From: Wolfiporia cocos
Taxonomy: Eukaryota; Basidiomycota; Agaricomycetes; Polyporales; Phaeolaceae
Reading direction: 5' to 3'
Assembly: GCA_029448655.1 (NCBI GenBank)
Contig: JACCLO010000014.1
Coordinates: forward strand, 248,001 to 312,000
Length of the DNA: 64,000 nucleotides
In this document: piece by piece, positions 44,675 through 56,300 of the stretch
How the letters are laid out: every line of letters begins with the position of its first letter
How positions within the stretch are numbered: position 1 is the first letter of the stretch
Made by a program: the position numbers and the translations under genes
The notes under the pieces: generated by a model
Databases searched by the model: none
The model's input: the letters and a program-made list of their open reading frames with translations, nothing else
Told to the model about the DNA's origin: nothing

Positions 44675-46749
44675 ATGTGGCCTTTCTCGACTTATCCTGA
44701 ACTGACTGCAAACCAATTGTCTGAGGAATATGATTTCGTTATAGTCGGTGAGTTAAAAGCCCTTTAGCTGATCAATTTATCGGCGCATTGCCTGACAAAA
44801 CTACAACAGGTGGCGGGACAGCAGGTTGTGTGCTCGCCAATCGCTTGAGCGCAGATCCTGCAGTGAAGGTTCTGCTGCTCGAACGCGGTCCGCTCGCGGA
44901 CTCATGGGCGGCTCGGGTTCCACTTTTTTCCTCAGACTTTGCATCTGACGGATCGCGTACTCTGAGAGTCGCGAGCAAAGAGCAGAATCAACTGGGACGC
45001 TCTCTCCTATTGTTTACCGGTCGTGCGCTCGGTGGTACCAGCAGGATCAACCAGATGTTATACACTCGCGGCCTCCCTGCTGAATATGACGCATGGAGTG
45101 AGGCAGGCCGCAAAGGATGGAGCTGGGCCGATTTGAGGCCTTATTTCCTGAGGTCTGAGCGTTCTCTGTCGGGAGCCGTCGCCGATGTCCACAATGCTCA
45201 TGGTAGGATCACTGTTCTGTGTAATATATCGAAATCCTTACCATAACTGATTATACTTAGGAGAATGGATGAACAGGACATTCGGCCGATTCTACTTCCC
45301 TGGCTTTGAACAGTTGGTCGTTTTATCCATTTTCGTATTTGAAATACTAACTTGCGATTGAGAGCAATCACTGCCGCAGAGGACCTTGACCTACCATACA
45401 TCGACGATCTCAACTCCCCAACTCATCCTCCTTTCGGCTGCGGTCGCCTACATTTCACCATTGACGAGAGGGCAAAGAGGAATTCCACATACCATGCATT
45501 CTTGCCGGAAGCGTTGGCGCGCCAGCGTGCGCAGAATCTGCACATTTGCACGAACACTCTTGTCGAGAAGATAGACATCGAACGGCTGGAGGGTGACGGC
45601 CTCGTTGCTCGAGGAGTGACTCTACTGTCAAGCGGGGACAAAAATCCGGAAAGAAGGTATCACATACGGGCCAGGCGCGAGATTGTACTTTCCGCAGGAC
45701 CGTTTGGAAGCCCACAGACCTTGATGTTGAGGTAAGCGCCATTTGCTGCAGCATACCTGCTCATAGTGAACTGCTGCCAGCGGTATTGGTCCGTCTGGAC
45801 ACCTACAGGAACACGGCATTCCTGTACTGAAAGATTTGCCAGCTGTGGGGAGCAACCTTGTAAGCATCAATCGAACGACGACTAAGCGATGTATCAACTT
45901 ACATTGCGAGATAGCAAGACCACTTTGCAGTGTCTACCGGATTCTTCGTCCCCATGCGCGATTCCCTGCTTTCGTTGCAGACCAATCCGTGGCGTTTCCT
46001 GAAGGAATTATTCAAGTATCTAATCTGGGGAACCGGGTGGCTGCTGGGCCCTGTTCTGCAACTTGCCATCTTCACGCACACTAGGCTGCTCGACGAGTCT
46101 GGACGTCCGACAAGAACAGATAAAGCATTCGCACAGGACTTGCCAGATATTGAGATCATGCCTGTATGACAATTGACCCGTGTCGCAGTATGTTCTGCTG
46201 ACGCAGCTTCAGATGGCCTATAGCAGCCATGATGGGATCGTTCCGCGCACCCGCGGTCTCTTCAGCTTCCTCAGCGTACTCCTCCATCCCCGTAGCAAAG
46301 GCAGCGTCCGCCTCTCCTCACCAGATCCTCGCGCGCCGCTGGTCGTCGACCCCAAGTACCTCTCGAATGCAGAAGATATGGCTCCTCTGCGTGCATCCCT
46401 CAAGTTATCCCTGCGCCTGCGAGACCAGATGCGGGAACGGGGTTACACCATGGACGACTGGCTGGTGCCTGCGAGCGAGAGTGACAGCGATCTCGACGCG
46501 TTCATCCGCACGAGTAACCGCACGACGTATCACTATTCGTCTACGTGTCGCATGGCCCCAGAGGACGACACGGACGGTGGCGGCGTTGTAGATGATGAGC
46601 TCAATGTGCATGGGGTAGGGCATCTGCGCGTGGCGGATACGTCCATCTTCCCGTGGATCCCAGGGACCCACCTGCAGGCACCAGCTGTCGCGGTGGCAGA
46701 GAAGTGTGCCGATATGATGCTAACTTCACTAAACAGCCTATACCGTTGA
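44675..46749 (+). CDS. GMC oxidoreductase, intracellular type (591 aa, 7 exons)
   Basis: Exons 44675-44747, 44810-45202, 45261-45312, 45363-45731, 45781-45859, 45915-46163 and 46189-46749 keep frame. The N terminus MWPFSTYPELTANQL has no signal peptide. The FAD-binding start YDFVIVGGGTAGCVLANRLS is split by intron 1. Next come GRALGGTSRINQMLYTRG, SGIGPSGHL, and GSNLQDHF (acceptor at 45914 chosen to give QDH). The C-terminal active-site block reads TYHYSSTCRMAP, then DDELNVHGVGHLRVADTSIFPWIPGTHLQAPAVAVAEK, with two conserved His. Members oxidise alcohols or sugars with FAD, often giving H2O2. The substrate cannot be told from sequence. Next to GH92 and a sugar permease, a carbohydrate or aryl-alcohol role is possible. 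Confidence 0.9.
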
Positions 46750-48360
46750 TGCTTCGACACTCGAGAATAGACAGACCTTGAGAGATATAACCACTCGAAA
46801 CCGGCCATGTGTCGTTTGATTGCGGCGGTATCTGTGGCAATTGCAGAAACGAGGGCTGTCATTGCCAGACCACACTCTCGTTGTCGTGACTCCGAGTTGT
46901 CAGGCATGATCAGGATTTGATGTCTTCGATGCCTCTGTCATTCATGTAGTGACCGGAGCCATACTATTTGCACCTGTTCAGAGTCTGACTGGGGCTAATT
47001 GAGAGCACGTTTCCAGCTGTAGACCACATGGAGAGACGATGCCATAACTCTAAGCCCGGTGAAAACTACGGTCAAGCGCCGTCAAGCTGATCCACACTAG
47101 CCAGTCTCGATCATGTTCTTCCAGACGCACCTGTATCAGATCAGCGTCACCCACGCTCTACCAGCCTTCGTGAGCTTGGCTTCGATTACGTATTTAGATT
47201 AAACTGATCCGTTGGTAGATGGTCGACATAAGTCAGCGCCTCTCAGCCCCACAAGTTCCAGTATGACGTAACGTGAATACTTTCTGCGCATGCAGAGCGC
47301 GGCTTTTTCTCTGACCACCATCTCATTTTCTCTTACCACCATCTCATTGTCGCAGCCTTACAGTACGGATCCTCTGCATTAGTATATTGGAGTCGACCCA
47401 CGGCAGAACATTTACTACTACCAATATAGCAGTACTGCATACAGCTATTTCCACAGTAACAGCTGTGGCCACCGTCTCAATTTCGTCCACGGCGGTTGAT
47501 GGCAGCTTTGCGGCTGCAGGAGCAGCGATCTCGGCATCTACGTCGATGGACACCGGGGCTCCTGAGCCAGTCACGCCAGCAGGTGACTCCCTGTTGCGAC
47601 CTATGGGCCATTGGCGATGACCATGTTTTAAATAGCACCAGTCCACTGAGGTCCATTTTTCCGTTGTGGAGGTTAACTAGAGGCCAAAGTCGTCGTGCCG
47701 ATTACTGACAGTGGCATAAGATGACAATTCAGGTCTAATCCATTGACTTAAGTGGATCATCTTACACGTCTGTCGCAGCTAAGTGCGGCTTGGACGGAAT
47801 TGTCAGTTCTCTGACACTTGTTCGGGAATGCAAAGCTCCGTTAGAGCTTAATGCCCGGCTGTTGTAAGTGGTAATCTGAAGCTGGATGATTCGAGGTTGC
47901 AACGAGGCTCAACGACTTCGAGTCCAGCACGCGTTACTGTGGCGCGTATTTGTGACTATTTGTGGCAGGTTCGCGTCCAAAGGCATGTTCGTAACATTCG
48001 TAACAACATATTATATGCAGCTCTCAGCGCTGCAGGATGCTCTCATTATGTGCGGTGACGTGACCTTCACTATCCGGCATGTAGTCAATCGGTACGCTCA
48101 TTATCTACTTCGAACCGGAACATCCCGCGTCACCGGCTATAGCCCACTTGTAACGCTGAAAGCAGCCCGTATCGTACGAGGTGTGTTTGTATCAGATAGC
48201 GATGAACATAGACCTTACAACGTTGATACTTGAGACTTCATATTGTACATACGGCGAGCCCACAGACTACATATCTAAGAGTTTGCAACAATCAGGATCC
48301 TTTAATAACAGAGTATAGGCGGCGGCACGCACCGCTGAAGCAACACAGCGCAAATTCTCA
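46750..48360. other. Intergenic; nothing recognised
   Basis: About 1.6 kb. Open frames near 47344-47646 overlap on both strands, are Ala/Val/Thr-rich and match no family. They are not called. Confidence 0.45.
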
Positions 48361-49106
48361 TCACCGGGATGCATCAAAGCCTAGTCTCTCCCATTTCTGG
48401 GCGGACTCAGGATACTTTTTCACATACCATTTCACCCGTTTCCGAGATGCGTCAACAGTTTTCTCGGGGAGCCATCTCAGGCTTTTACTCCCTAAGTGGG
48501 TTCCGCGGTTGCACGCTATCTCGAGCAACCCGGTGATGTCGTCCACGTCTGCAGGAATTTTTTTCCTCCGATAGTCTCCGAAGGGGTAATGCCGGTGATC
48601 ATTCCATCCTTGCAGCTTCAGGAGGAGCAGCGGGAGGATCTGCAGGATGGGAAACCCACCCTGCCGCATTATGTGCCGCTGAGGCATGTCTGGGATGCGC
48701 ATTTTCCCAGGTACAAGGACATCGACCTTGCATTTCCGCTCGGGTCCGTCTTCTGTCGAAGGAAATGTGTAGTAGAGCTTCTTGAACTTTTTCTTAGGCT
48801 TTTGGGATGGTTCAAGAGAATAGCAGCTGGGATCCTCGGCACAGACGAGCCACTTGAGATATTCCGGATTGTCCTTAGTTAATACAATTATGTCTACGTC
48901 CTTTCAAGTACCATCAGACATTGCACAGCCGCGCGTGAGAGTAGAGTATGGATGGTTACGCTTACATTGGGGATGCGGTCTGGCACGCCATATAGCACGC
49001 ACGCCAAACTGCCAAAGAGGCAGCAGTCATAGTCATTTCTGTTGAATATTGAGATGGTCTCCCTAGCGATGTCCAACATCTCCTCGTATGTGGGCTTGAT
49101 TACCAT
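48361..49106 (-). CDS. Nucleotidyltransferase-fold protein NT2 (226 aa)
   Basis: Two exons, 49106-48966 and 48900-48361, with the intron in the same place and phase as NT1. It reads LFGSLACVLYGVPDRIPN then DVDIIVLTKDNPEYL, followed by CKVDVLVPG and LLLLKLQGWNDH. The GS and DVD motifs and the third acidic position are intact. Compared with NT1 it has a Lys-rich insert (KPKKKFKK) before the third strand. The 5' flank, including the TATA box, matches NT1's. Orientation is opposite to NT1 in this assembly, but it becomes the same if 18019-52766 is flipped. Confidence 0.65.
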
Positions 49107-50246
49107 AGTGGCAGCAGGTCAGGATTGGGCGACGCTATCGATGGGATCACGGGTATTTATACACAGAAGGCTGCGCAGAAGTGACTCACTAGGCTTCGAG
49201 GCTTTGCATCTAGAAGCTTCCCGCGCTGACAAAGGCTGCCTTGTTGTTAGGGAAGGCAAAGTTTTGGTTAGCCCCCGACATTGGATGTAATACAATGCTG
49301 CAGGTTGACGGATTCTACCACATTTGATCCGCTGCTTATAGTCCGTGTGTACATAACTTGATCATCAATAACACGATCATGTCAGCCATGTGGGATCGTC
49401 ATTGTTCGTGTATGTCCGGTACGGAGCATCTCCGTAACCGACTGTTCGTCCGGTAGAGTACGTGCGAGGCCATGGAAAGTAGCACAACTGCAGAACAGTA
49501 GACTGGCAAGTTCAGTTCAATATCCAAACCGACCCACATCCCCGCAAGTCATATGGGACGCCACACTTAGCGCTTTTGAAGGTGATGCCACAACCCTTCA
49601 AGTGGCATATGTGGCAATGGTGGCGTGGTGCGCAGTGCCTGCCTGCTGCGATACTGACGGATGAAGTTATATTGCAATAATCCATCTCGCGAGCCATAGC
49701 CCTCTCACGAACCCGTAGCATTGGTTGAAAGTCAGTCGCAGAGGGTATCAGTTGAAAGTGCGCGCGCTCTGGGCGCGGCGCATGGTGCGATCTCGTCGCC
49801 ACTGTACGGGAACAGTCGGGCGGGTTCGTGCGCGTACCGGAAATCGAGTACGGCGGGGCCGGGGATCGTACGATGGGGACCTAGGATGGATAGGTGCGAA
49901 TCAGTATATAAGTGAGTGCAGGATTCAGATATACGTACTGGTGCGCTTTTGTAAACTCAAACCCACCACACCTGAGCCTGGCGGGCAGTAAGGCGCGGCC
50001 GTTGTACGGCGCAACCCGAGTTTTTACAGCATCTCCAATGACTATGACTTTTACACATTGCGGAATGCGTCCGTATCGACAGCGCAGAATGGAGATATTC
50101 CGATATAAACAATCATGTACATCAGGAGTTTACCAACATTGTACAACGGGTCCAAATTGGGTCTCGGACATACCCACTTGAGGTCTCTGGGGCTACAGTC
50201 AACATGCGGGACACGTACTGGCCAAGCAACCTCGCGCGGTCCCTCA

Positions 50247-51004
50247 TCACCATGCATCAAAACTCAGTTTCTCCCACTGCCAGGACGTGTAAGGATACTC
50301 CTCCACATATAGATGCACTCTCCTTTGCGCTTCGTCCACAAAATCATCCGAGAGCCATCTCAGGCTCAGGCTGTGTATGTGCGTGCCGAGATCACACGCG
50401 ATATCCAGCAGCCCGTTAATGTCCTCCACAACCAAGGGCTGCTTCGCCTGAAAGTCAGAGCGCTCCGACGCACCTGGTCTTCCCATCCTTGCAGCTTCAG
50501 GAGGAGCAGCGGGACGACCGGGAGGACGGGGAACCCATGCCGGCGCTTGATGTGCTGCGGGGGCATGTCCGGGATATTCATCCCGATCGACCAAGGTGTG
50601 AGAATGTCGACCTTGCACATGCGCTTGGGGTCACGTTGTGGCGAGGGAAGTCTGTAGTAGAGCTTCTTGTAGGATTCCTGACGGTCCCGCGGCCGTCTGA
50701 GATAGAAGCTCGAGTCCTCGTCGACGACGAGCTGCTTGAGATATTCTTGATCGTCATCCGTGAATACAATGATGTCTGCGTCCTGTGAGTACATGTCAGC
50801 GCTGTGCCATCATTCGAGCCCTGCCATGTGCGAAAGTAGAGCGTGGATGGTTATACATACATTGGGGCAGGGCCGGCTCACGCCGTACAGCGCGCACGCC
50901 ACACTGCCGAAGAGACAGCAATCGTAGCCGCACCTATTGAATATAGAAGTCGTCTCATCGACGATGTCTAAGATCTCCTCGTATGTGGGCTCGGGCGACT
51001 CCAT
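50247..51004 (-). pseudogene. Nucleotidyltransferase-fold paralogue NT3, frameshifted
   Basis: Exon 1 is 51004-50861 (48 codons, LFGSVACALYG). Exon 2 starts at 50782 (DADIIVFTDDDQEYLK, then CKVDILTP and LLLLKLQGWEDQ). After EDQ the homologous reading moves to another frame (SERSDFQAKQPLVVEDINGLL) and ends FDAW at 50247. The change lies in 50448-50473. Either one base was lost, which is the simple view, or the 26-nt GT...AG segment there is removed; its removal restores frame but it is far shorter than any other intron here. The first motif Asp pair is DAD instead of DVD, still compatible with the signature. Confidence 0.6.
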
Positions 51005-51558
51005 GGTGGTAGCGGGTCGAGAATGGGCGACGCTATCTATGGGCATACGCGTATCTATGCACGGAAGGTTGTGCAGGACTGAACCCGGCCTCGAGTGGGC
51101 AGCTCATCCGAGCATCGGCTGCAATGTCACTCAAATACTGTAAAGAATGGCGATTCTGCCATGTCTGTTCAATTGTTTGTAGTCCTTCAATTCGGACCCG
51201 TGCACTGGAGAGGAGGGCCCATCGAAAACGCATCGTTGACTCGACTAGCTGGCGCACACAGGCGAGCCCATGATCTCGTGGCGAGCATCACCGATGCCAT
51301 CAATCTGCAGCAGAAGCTGGAACGTACGGAAGACTCGGCCGTGGTGACTTGGAGAATCGTGCAAGCCCAGCGGCAATGAATCTGTCTAGGCGATCCAAGA
51401 AAGCATCCAGCTGTGACCGTGTGTCCACGCGGATCTGTGTTTATTGAGCTCCCTCAGGGAGGAGTCCGCGGAGCATAGCGTCGATGCAGGTGCACCCGTC
51501 TTGTTAGCGCCCTGGGGTATTGTATGGGGTGCGGAGAAAGCCGAGTCATAAGTAGAGT

Positions 51559-51870
51559 TTCAGTCAATTATCTTACAGTCGTTCCCGAAAATAATGTCAA
51601 AGTCACTTTTTTTTGCGCGTCGTCTCGGCGCGCCAAAGTTCCGAGCCAAAGTTCCGAGCCATCTTCCGACTCGTAAGGTTGGCTAATGTTTGCTGTGATG
51701 CTGTTATTCTCATCTGCGCTAAGGTCCTTGGTTCGACCCCGGGGTGTACCATTTTATTGTCACAGTAGATTAATCTGCCGCAGTTAGCAGATTAATCTGC
51801 GTGCAAACCTAGCTCGCAACTGCGATTTCTTAAGTGAAGGGCAGTTGGCAGATTAAGATAATTGACTGAA
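51559..51870 (+). mobile_element. MITE-like element with 17-bp TIRs (~312 bp)
   Basis: Starts TTCAGTCAATTATCTTA and ends with its exact complement. Inside are a duplicated AAAGTTCCGAGCC, a palindromic CAGATTAATCTG-type stretch, and a segment shared with 19835-19925. No coding frame. Flanks GT...GT give no clear target duplication. Confidence 0.6.
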
Positions 51871-51881
51871 GTCCCTCGTCA

Positions 51882-52200
51882 TAATGCCCAGTGAGAATCA
51901 AATGTATCCAGATGTGTCGGATACATTTGGATATAACGCGAACCATAGACTACATTAGGATACATCGTAGACGCTCATACAATGTATCTCATCTACACTA
52001 AATGTATCCAAAGGTATCTCGGAGAAGTTTCGATACATCAAATATATCTGAGTGTATCCTCAGTGTTGCATAAGATGGTCCAGAGATATCCTTCAGTGTA
52101 GCTCAATATAGCTCAAAATATGTATTCAGATGTAACCTAATGCATACAAAAGTATCGACGTATACTACCGGTGGTACCTGAATGTGCCCCAGAAATATCT
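51882..52200 (+). repeat. AT-rich ATGTATCCA-type dispersed repeat, copy 2
   Basis: Opens TAATGCCCAGTGAGAATC like 9532 and continues with many variants of AATGTATCCA, GGATACAT and TATCTCAATG. Local GGATACAT/ATGTATCC pairs make it self-complementary. Longer than copy 1. Confidence 0.5.
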
Positions 52201-52766
52201 CAATCTACCTATATTCATGCTCCCCCCATGCCTGCTCCCTGTCCCTACTCCCTGCCCCTAATCCCCATTGCGGAAAACTGTCAGTTTTCCGCATGTTCAT
52301 AGAATCGTCTTGCATTCTGCAGTATATGAATGAGTATTTTTAGGATATTTCAGAGTGATGAAATACATACCAGTCTGTTCACCGTAGCGGTTACATCTCA
52401 CAATAAGAACAGTTGCATACTAACTAAATGTAAGTAGACAAGACAAAACTAAAAACTAACAACTTAAGTACTTATGCGCACAGGTGGTCATCCACTCATG
52501 TGTGGTCATTTAGCTCCTCTTGAAGGGATGGAGTTGCCTCGCCAAGACCTGGAGACCAACTGGATGTGAGAAAAGCACAGGAGAAGACAAAATAGAGATA
52601 GACTGCACCGTGCCATGAGCCCGTTTATGTGTAGCGAAATAAGGTTCAAGGGGCGACAGAATAGTGAATGAACCTAAAACGAAGTCATGAAATGACGTGA
52701 TGATACTGCGAGTTCAGGTAGAAGCGTTACCATAAATGGATTGTGGCTAAGGTGTGATGTGAAGAC
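52201..52766. other. Non-coding flank left of family-A copy 2
   Basis: No gene recognised. It ends in AAGAC (52762-52766), the complement of GTCTT found left of copy 1. If the inversion is real, this DNA was once continuous with 10111 and leftward. Confidence 0.5.
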
Positions 52767-53300
52767 TGTTACGGATCGAATATCCGTTCAGCTGAGATGT
52801 TAAGTCGAGTTACTCAGCGTATCGAGTAGTACACTACTCGTCGGACTCAGCAGAGTCGAGCGTCGATATACTGGCTGCAGACTTAATTGCTTAAGTCCTT
52901 TGAGAACGAGTATAGGATCCTTGTAATTCAACAAGGTCGAGCTGAGGAACTCGGCCAGTATTTACAACAGGGTCTTTATACTACGATTCTGTAATCGGGG
53001 TCATAGTGTCCTTGGTACTGCTACCACTAAGTCCATAAGGTTAGTACGCTACGATAACTAAGCCGAAACGCTGCGGTTGAGCGCAACAATGGCTGAAACG
53101 TAGAAGCTCTGTAAATATACAACAGATATCACCTAGAACCTGATACGCTATGAGACTAGGGGCGTAGGGTTGTTGTACATGAAACGAGGGTCGGTGGTTG
53201 AGCAGGGACCCTAAGAATAATCGGTCAATACAGCGGTTGGACGCTAAGTTCTCCTCTCCAGTGAGGCGTCAAAATATACGGATTCATACGGATCGTAACA
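52767..53300 (-). repeat. 3' LTR, family A copy 2
   Basis: 534 bp. It has the T-type base at the variable site (A at 53114 on +), like copy 1's 5' LTR. Confidence 0.95.
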
Positions 53301-53345
53301 TCACCCCCCTCCTAAGCCGTCATCGCCCTCGATGAAATCCAAGCA

Positions 53346-56300
53346 TCACGGCCACTCAAAGGGCCTCGGGGTCGGGGTCGTTATACCCTGCATCTCCATC
53401 GGGGAGAGGAGGCGTGGCGGGAGGGACCCAGAGCTGGTAGGGCGCGCATTCCCCTCGTCGATGTCCGGGCTGGGATACCCGACACGTGGGGCAGCGGTAG
53501 TCGGGGCAGTCGAGGATCCAGTGGTAGGGGCTGCCACAGCTTCGACAGGGCTCTGCCTGAGATGGCCTGGGCGGGGATCGAGCGGAGGGGACGTCGCGGA
53601 GATAGTCGCCGGATTCGTACCGCTGGTGGTGGTGGTGGACCCAGATGCGCTCCCGGAGCCATCTAGGTAGACTGAGAAGGGGGTCGTTCCAGGCGTCGCG
53701 ACCCCGCTCGAACTCCTCTCGGCTGATGACCTCAATTGACGGAGATCGTCGACCAGCTTCGTCGTCAGCTGGGGCAGTGAGCGGCGGGGTGGCAATTCTA
53801 GCGCTGCTCGGCCCCTCTCGAACTGGGCGTCGTTCGCTGCTTCGTGGATGAGGAGCAGGGCCCTCCGGTTCTCCAGGTCGAGCTCCTGCGGCGGAGGTCT
53901 CAGGGGGAGCGTGGTCAGGTACCAGAGAGCGGTATTCCATAAAATCGTACGGTTCTGCAATTCGAGCCAATTCATCGTCGTCGAGTAGCCAGGAGGGCAT
54001 TGGAGGGACGGGGCTTCGCTGACGGGGCGGGCGACGCGGGCCTTCTTCTCCTTGGTTGAACTCTCTCCGGATTCGCGATGGCGTCGACGCCCCGAGGTGG
54101 TCGATCCACTGATCGATGTTCCGCCCAAGCTGCTGTCTCTGCCAGCGGACTGTCCGTTCGAGTTGGACAAGCCGCTCGGTGACGTCTTGATAGCTGTCGT
54201 AGATGGCGGTGAGCTCCTGTACGAGCTCAAATCGATCGGTCCAGGGGGTTGGATAACCTCCGGGGGGAACGTCGGACCTGTGCCAGGTGAGCGCATGGCG
54301 GGTGCGGAGGTGAGCCTCCTCGGAACACCCGTAACACCTGCCTGTCTGGTATCCCATGCGGACGGCGAGGGACCGACGCAGCGTCGGCGCCCTGGGACGG
54401 TCGGGTTGGCTAGGCGGAGGCGTCGACATGTTACTTCTTCGACCTGGCGGGTTCTGCTCCCCCTCCGCCGACTTTTGTAGTCCTCCAGGAGGTCGGGGGA
54501 ATTCTTCAAGTTCGTTGCGTCTTCCCACGAGTCGTCAGCGGTTGGGTAGCCCTTCCAATGGACCAAATACTGCCTTTTCCCTCGATGTTGCCTTTGGTTT
54601 AGGATAGAATCGACCTCGTACTCTTTGTGCCCTTCGACCAGGTCCGGGGGTGGCTTCGTGTAATTGGGCCCGTGCACCCTTGTCTCATTGAACGGTTTCA
54701 GTAGCGAGGCATGGAAGACCGGGTGTATCTTCCACCGCGGGGGCAGAGCCAGCCTGTACGTGACGGCCCCAAGCTTCTCGGCGATGGTGAACGGCCCCTC
54801 CCTTTTTGGAGCGAGCTTCCGTGATTCGTACGGGAGGTGGAGGTTCTTGGCATCAAGCCACACCTTGTCTCCCCTGCTAAGTTTAGGCAAATCGCGCAGG
54901 GTCCGTCCGGCCATTCGTTTTTGGGCTAGTTCGTGCGCGGCGATAGCCTTCTCCCTTGCCTCTTTGATGCTTTTCAGCCTTTCTCCCGCGGCTGGCACCG
55001 ATGTCGGGTTGTCTTCTTCGGGCAATCCCCGGGGAATATACCCCATGATGACTTCGGTGGGGGCCAAACCTCTTTCGGTCCTGCGCGTGTTGTGGGCAAA
55101 TTCTACATCTGGGAGTCTGGCGGCCCAGAGGTACGGGTCGCTCATGCAGTAGATACGCAGGTAGACTTCTATTTGTTGGTTCATTCGCTCAGTCTGTCCG
55201 TCGGTTTGTGGGTGATACGCCGTACTCAGGGCGGAGTCGATCCCTAGAAGCTTGCAGAGAGCTTGGAAAAACTTCGAGGTGAACTGGGGGCCTCGGTCCG
55301 AGATGATTTTCCTAGGGAGCCCGTACTTCGAGTAGATTTTCCGGTGGAATATGTCGGCGGCTCCTTCGCTGGTGATGGTCTTATCGCATGGGGTCAGGGA
55401 TATCGCCTTTGACAGCCCATGATCGACAATGACCATAACCGAATCATATTTCCCTACCCGGGGGAGGTCGGTGATGAAGTCCACTGAGCATTGTGAGAAG
55501 GGGAGTGCGTCTTTTCGGGTCGGAATCGGTTGCAGCGGCGCCTTTGTCGGATGTCGGTCGGGTTTCATCTGCTGACAGATGGCGCAGCCTTTGACATATT
55601 CGGCCACAGTTTTTCGCAGGTCGGGCCACCAGAAGTGCTCTTGCACCTTCAGGGTCGTCCCCCAAATCCCGGGGTGACCTGCCGCTATTGGGTCGTGATA
55701 TCTTGAGATAACGTCCTTTCTCAGGCCCGGGTCCCGTGGCACGTACATCCGCCCCTTATACAAGAGGACCCCTTCGGTGTACTGCCAGTCTTCCATTACT
55801 GTCCTTAAAGGAGGCTGTTCCCCTTGTTCAAGGGCGCGGAGTCCCTGTTCCGCGATCGGATCGAAGGACTTCGCGATCTTGATCCGATCGATGATCGGGA
55901 CTTCGATTGCGTGAATGAATAGGGTATCGGGCAGCATCAGAATGTCTTCGTTGTCGTGGTCGGAGCTGTCCAAATTCATGAGGCGCAAGAGGGTGTCTGC
56001 CATTACCAACTTCTTTCCTGGGACGTGCTGTAGCCGTATGTCGAATTGAGATAGTAACAGGTGCCATCTCGCTTGCCTCCGATTCAATCTCTGGGCGCTT
56101 CGCCAATACGTAAGGTTCTGGTGATCGCTCCTGATCAGGATCTGATGTGGACCCCCTTCTAGAAGGTGGCGCCATTCTTCCAGCGCGCGAACCACTCCTA
56201 GGAGTTCTCGATCGTAGATTTCGTAGTTTCGTTCGGCCGGGGTGAGGGACTGTGATAGATAGCCCACTGGTCGCTCGTTTCCGTTATCGTCTTTTTGTTT

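Noticed and set aside
47344..47646. Ala/Val/Thr-rich frames on both strands
   Set aside because: Low-complexity composition, mirrored on the opposite strand, no splice or family support.
51700..51760. tRNA-like 3' end (GGTTCGACCCCGG) inside the MITE-like element
   Set aside because: T-stem needs two G-U pairs and no complementary 5' acceptor was found at the right distance; a tRNA-derived origin remains possible but unsupported.
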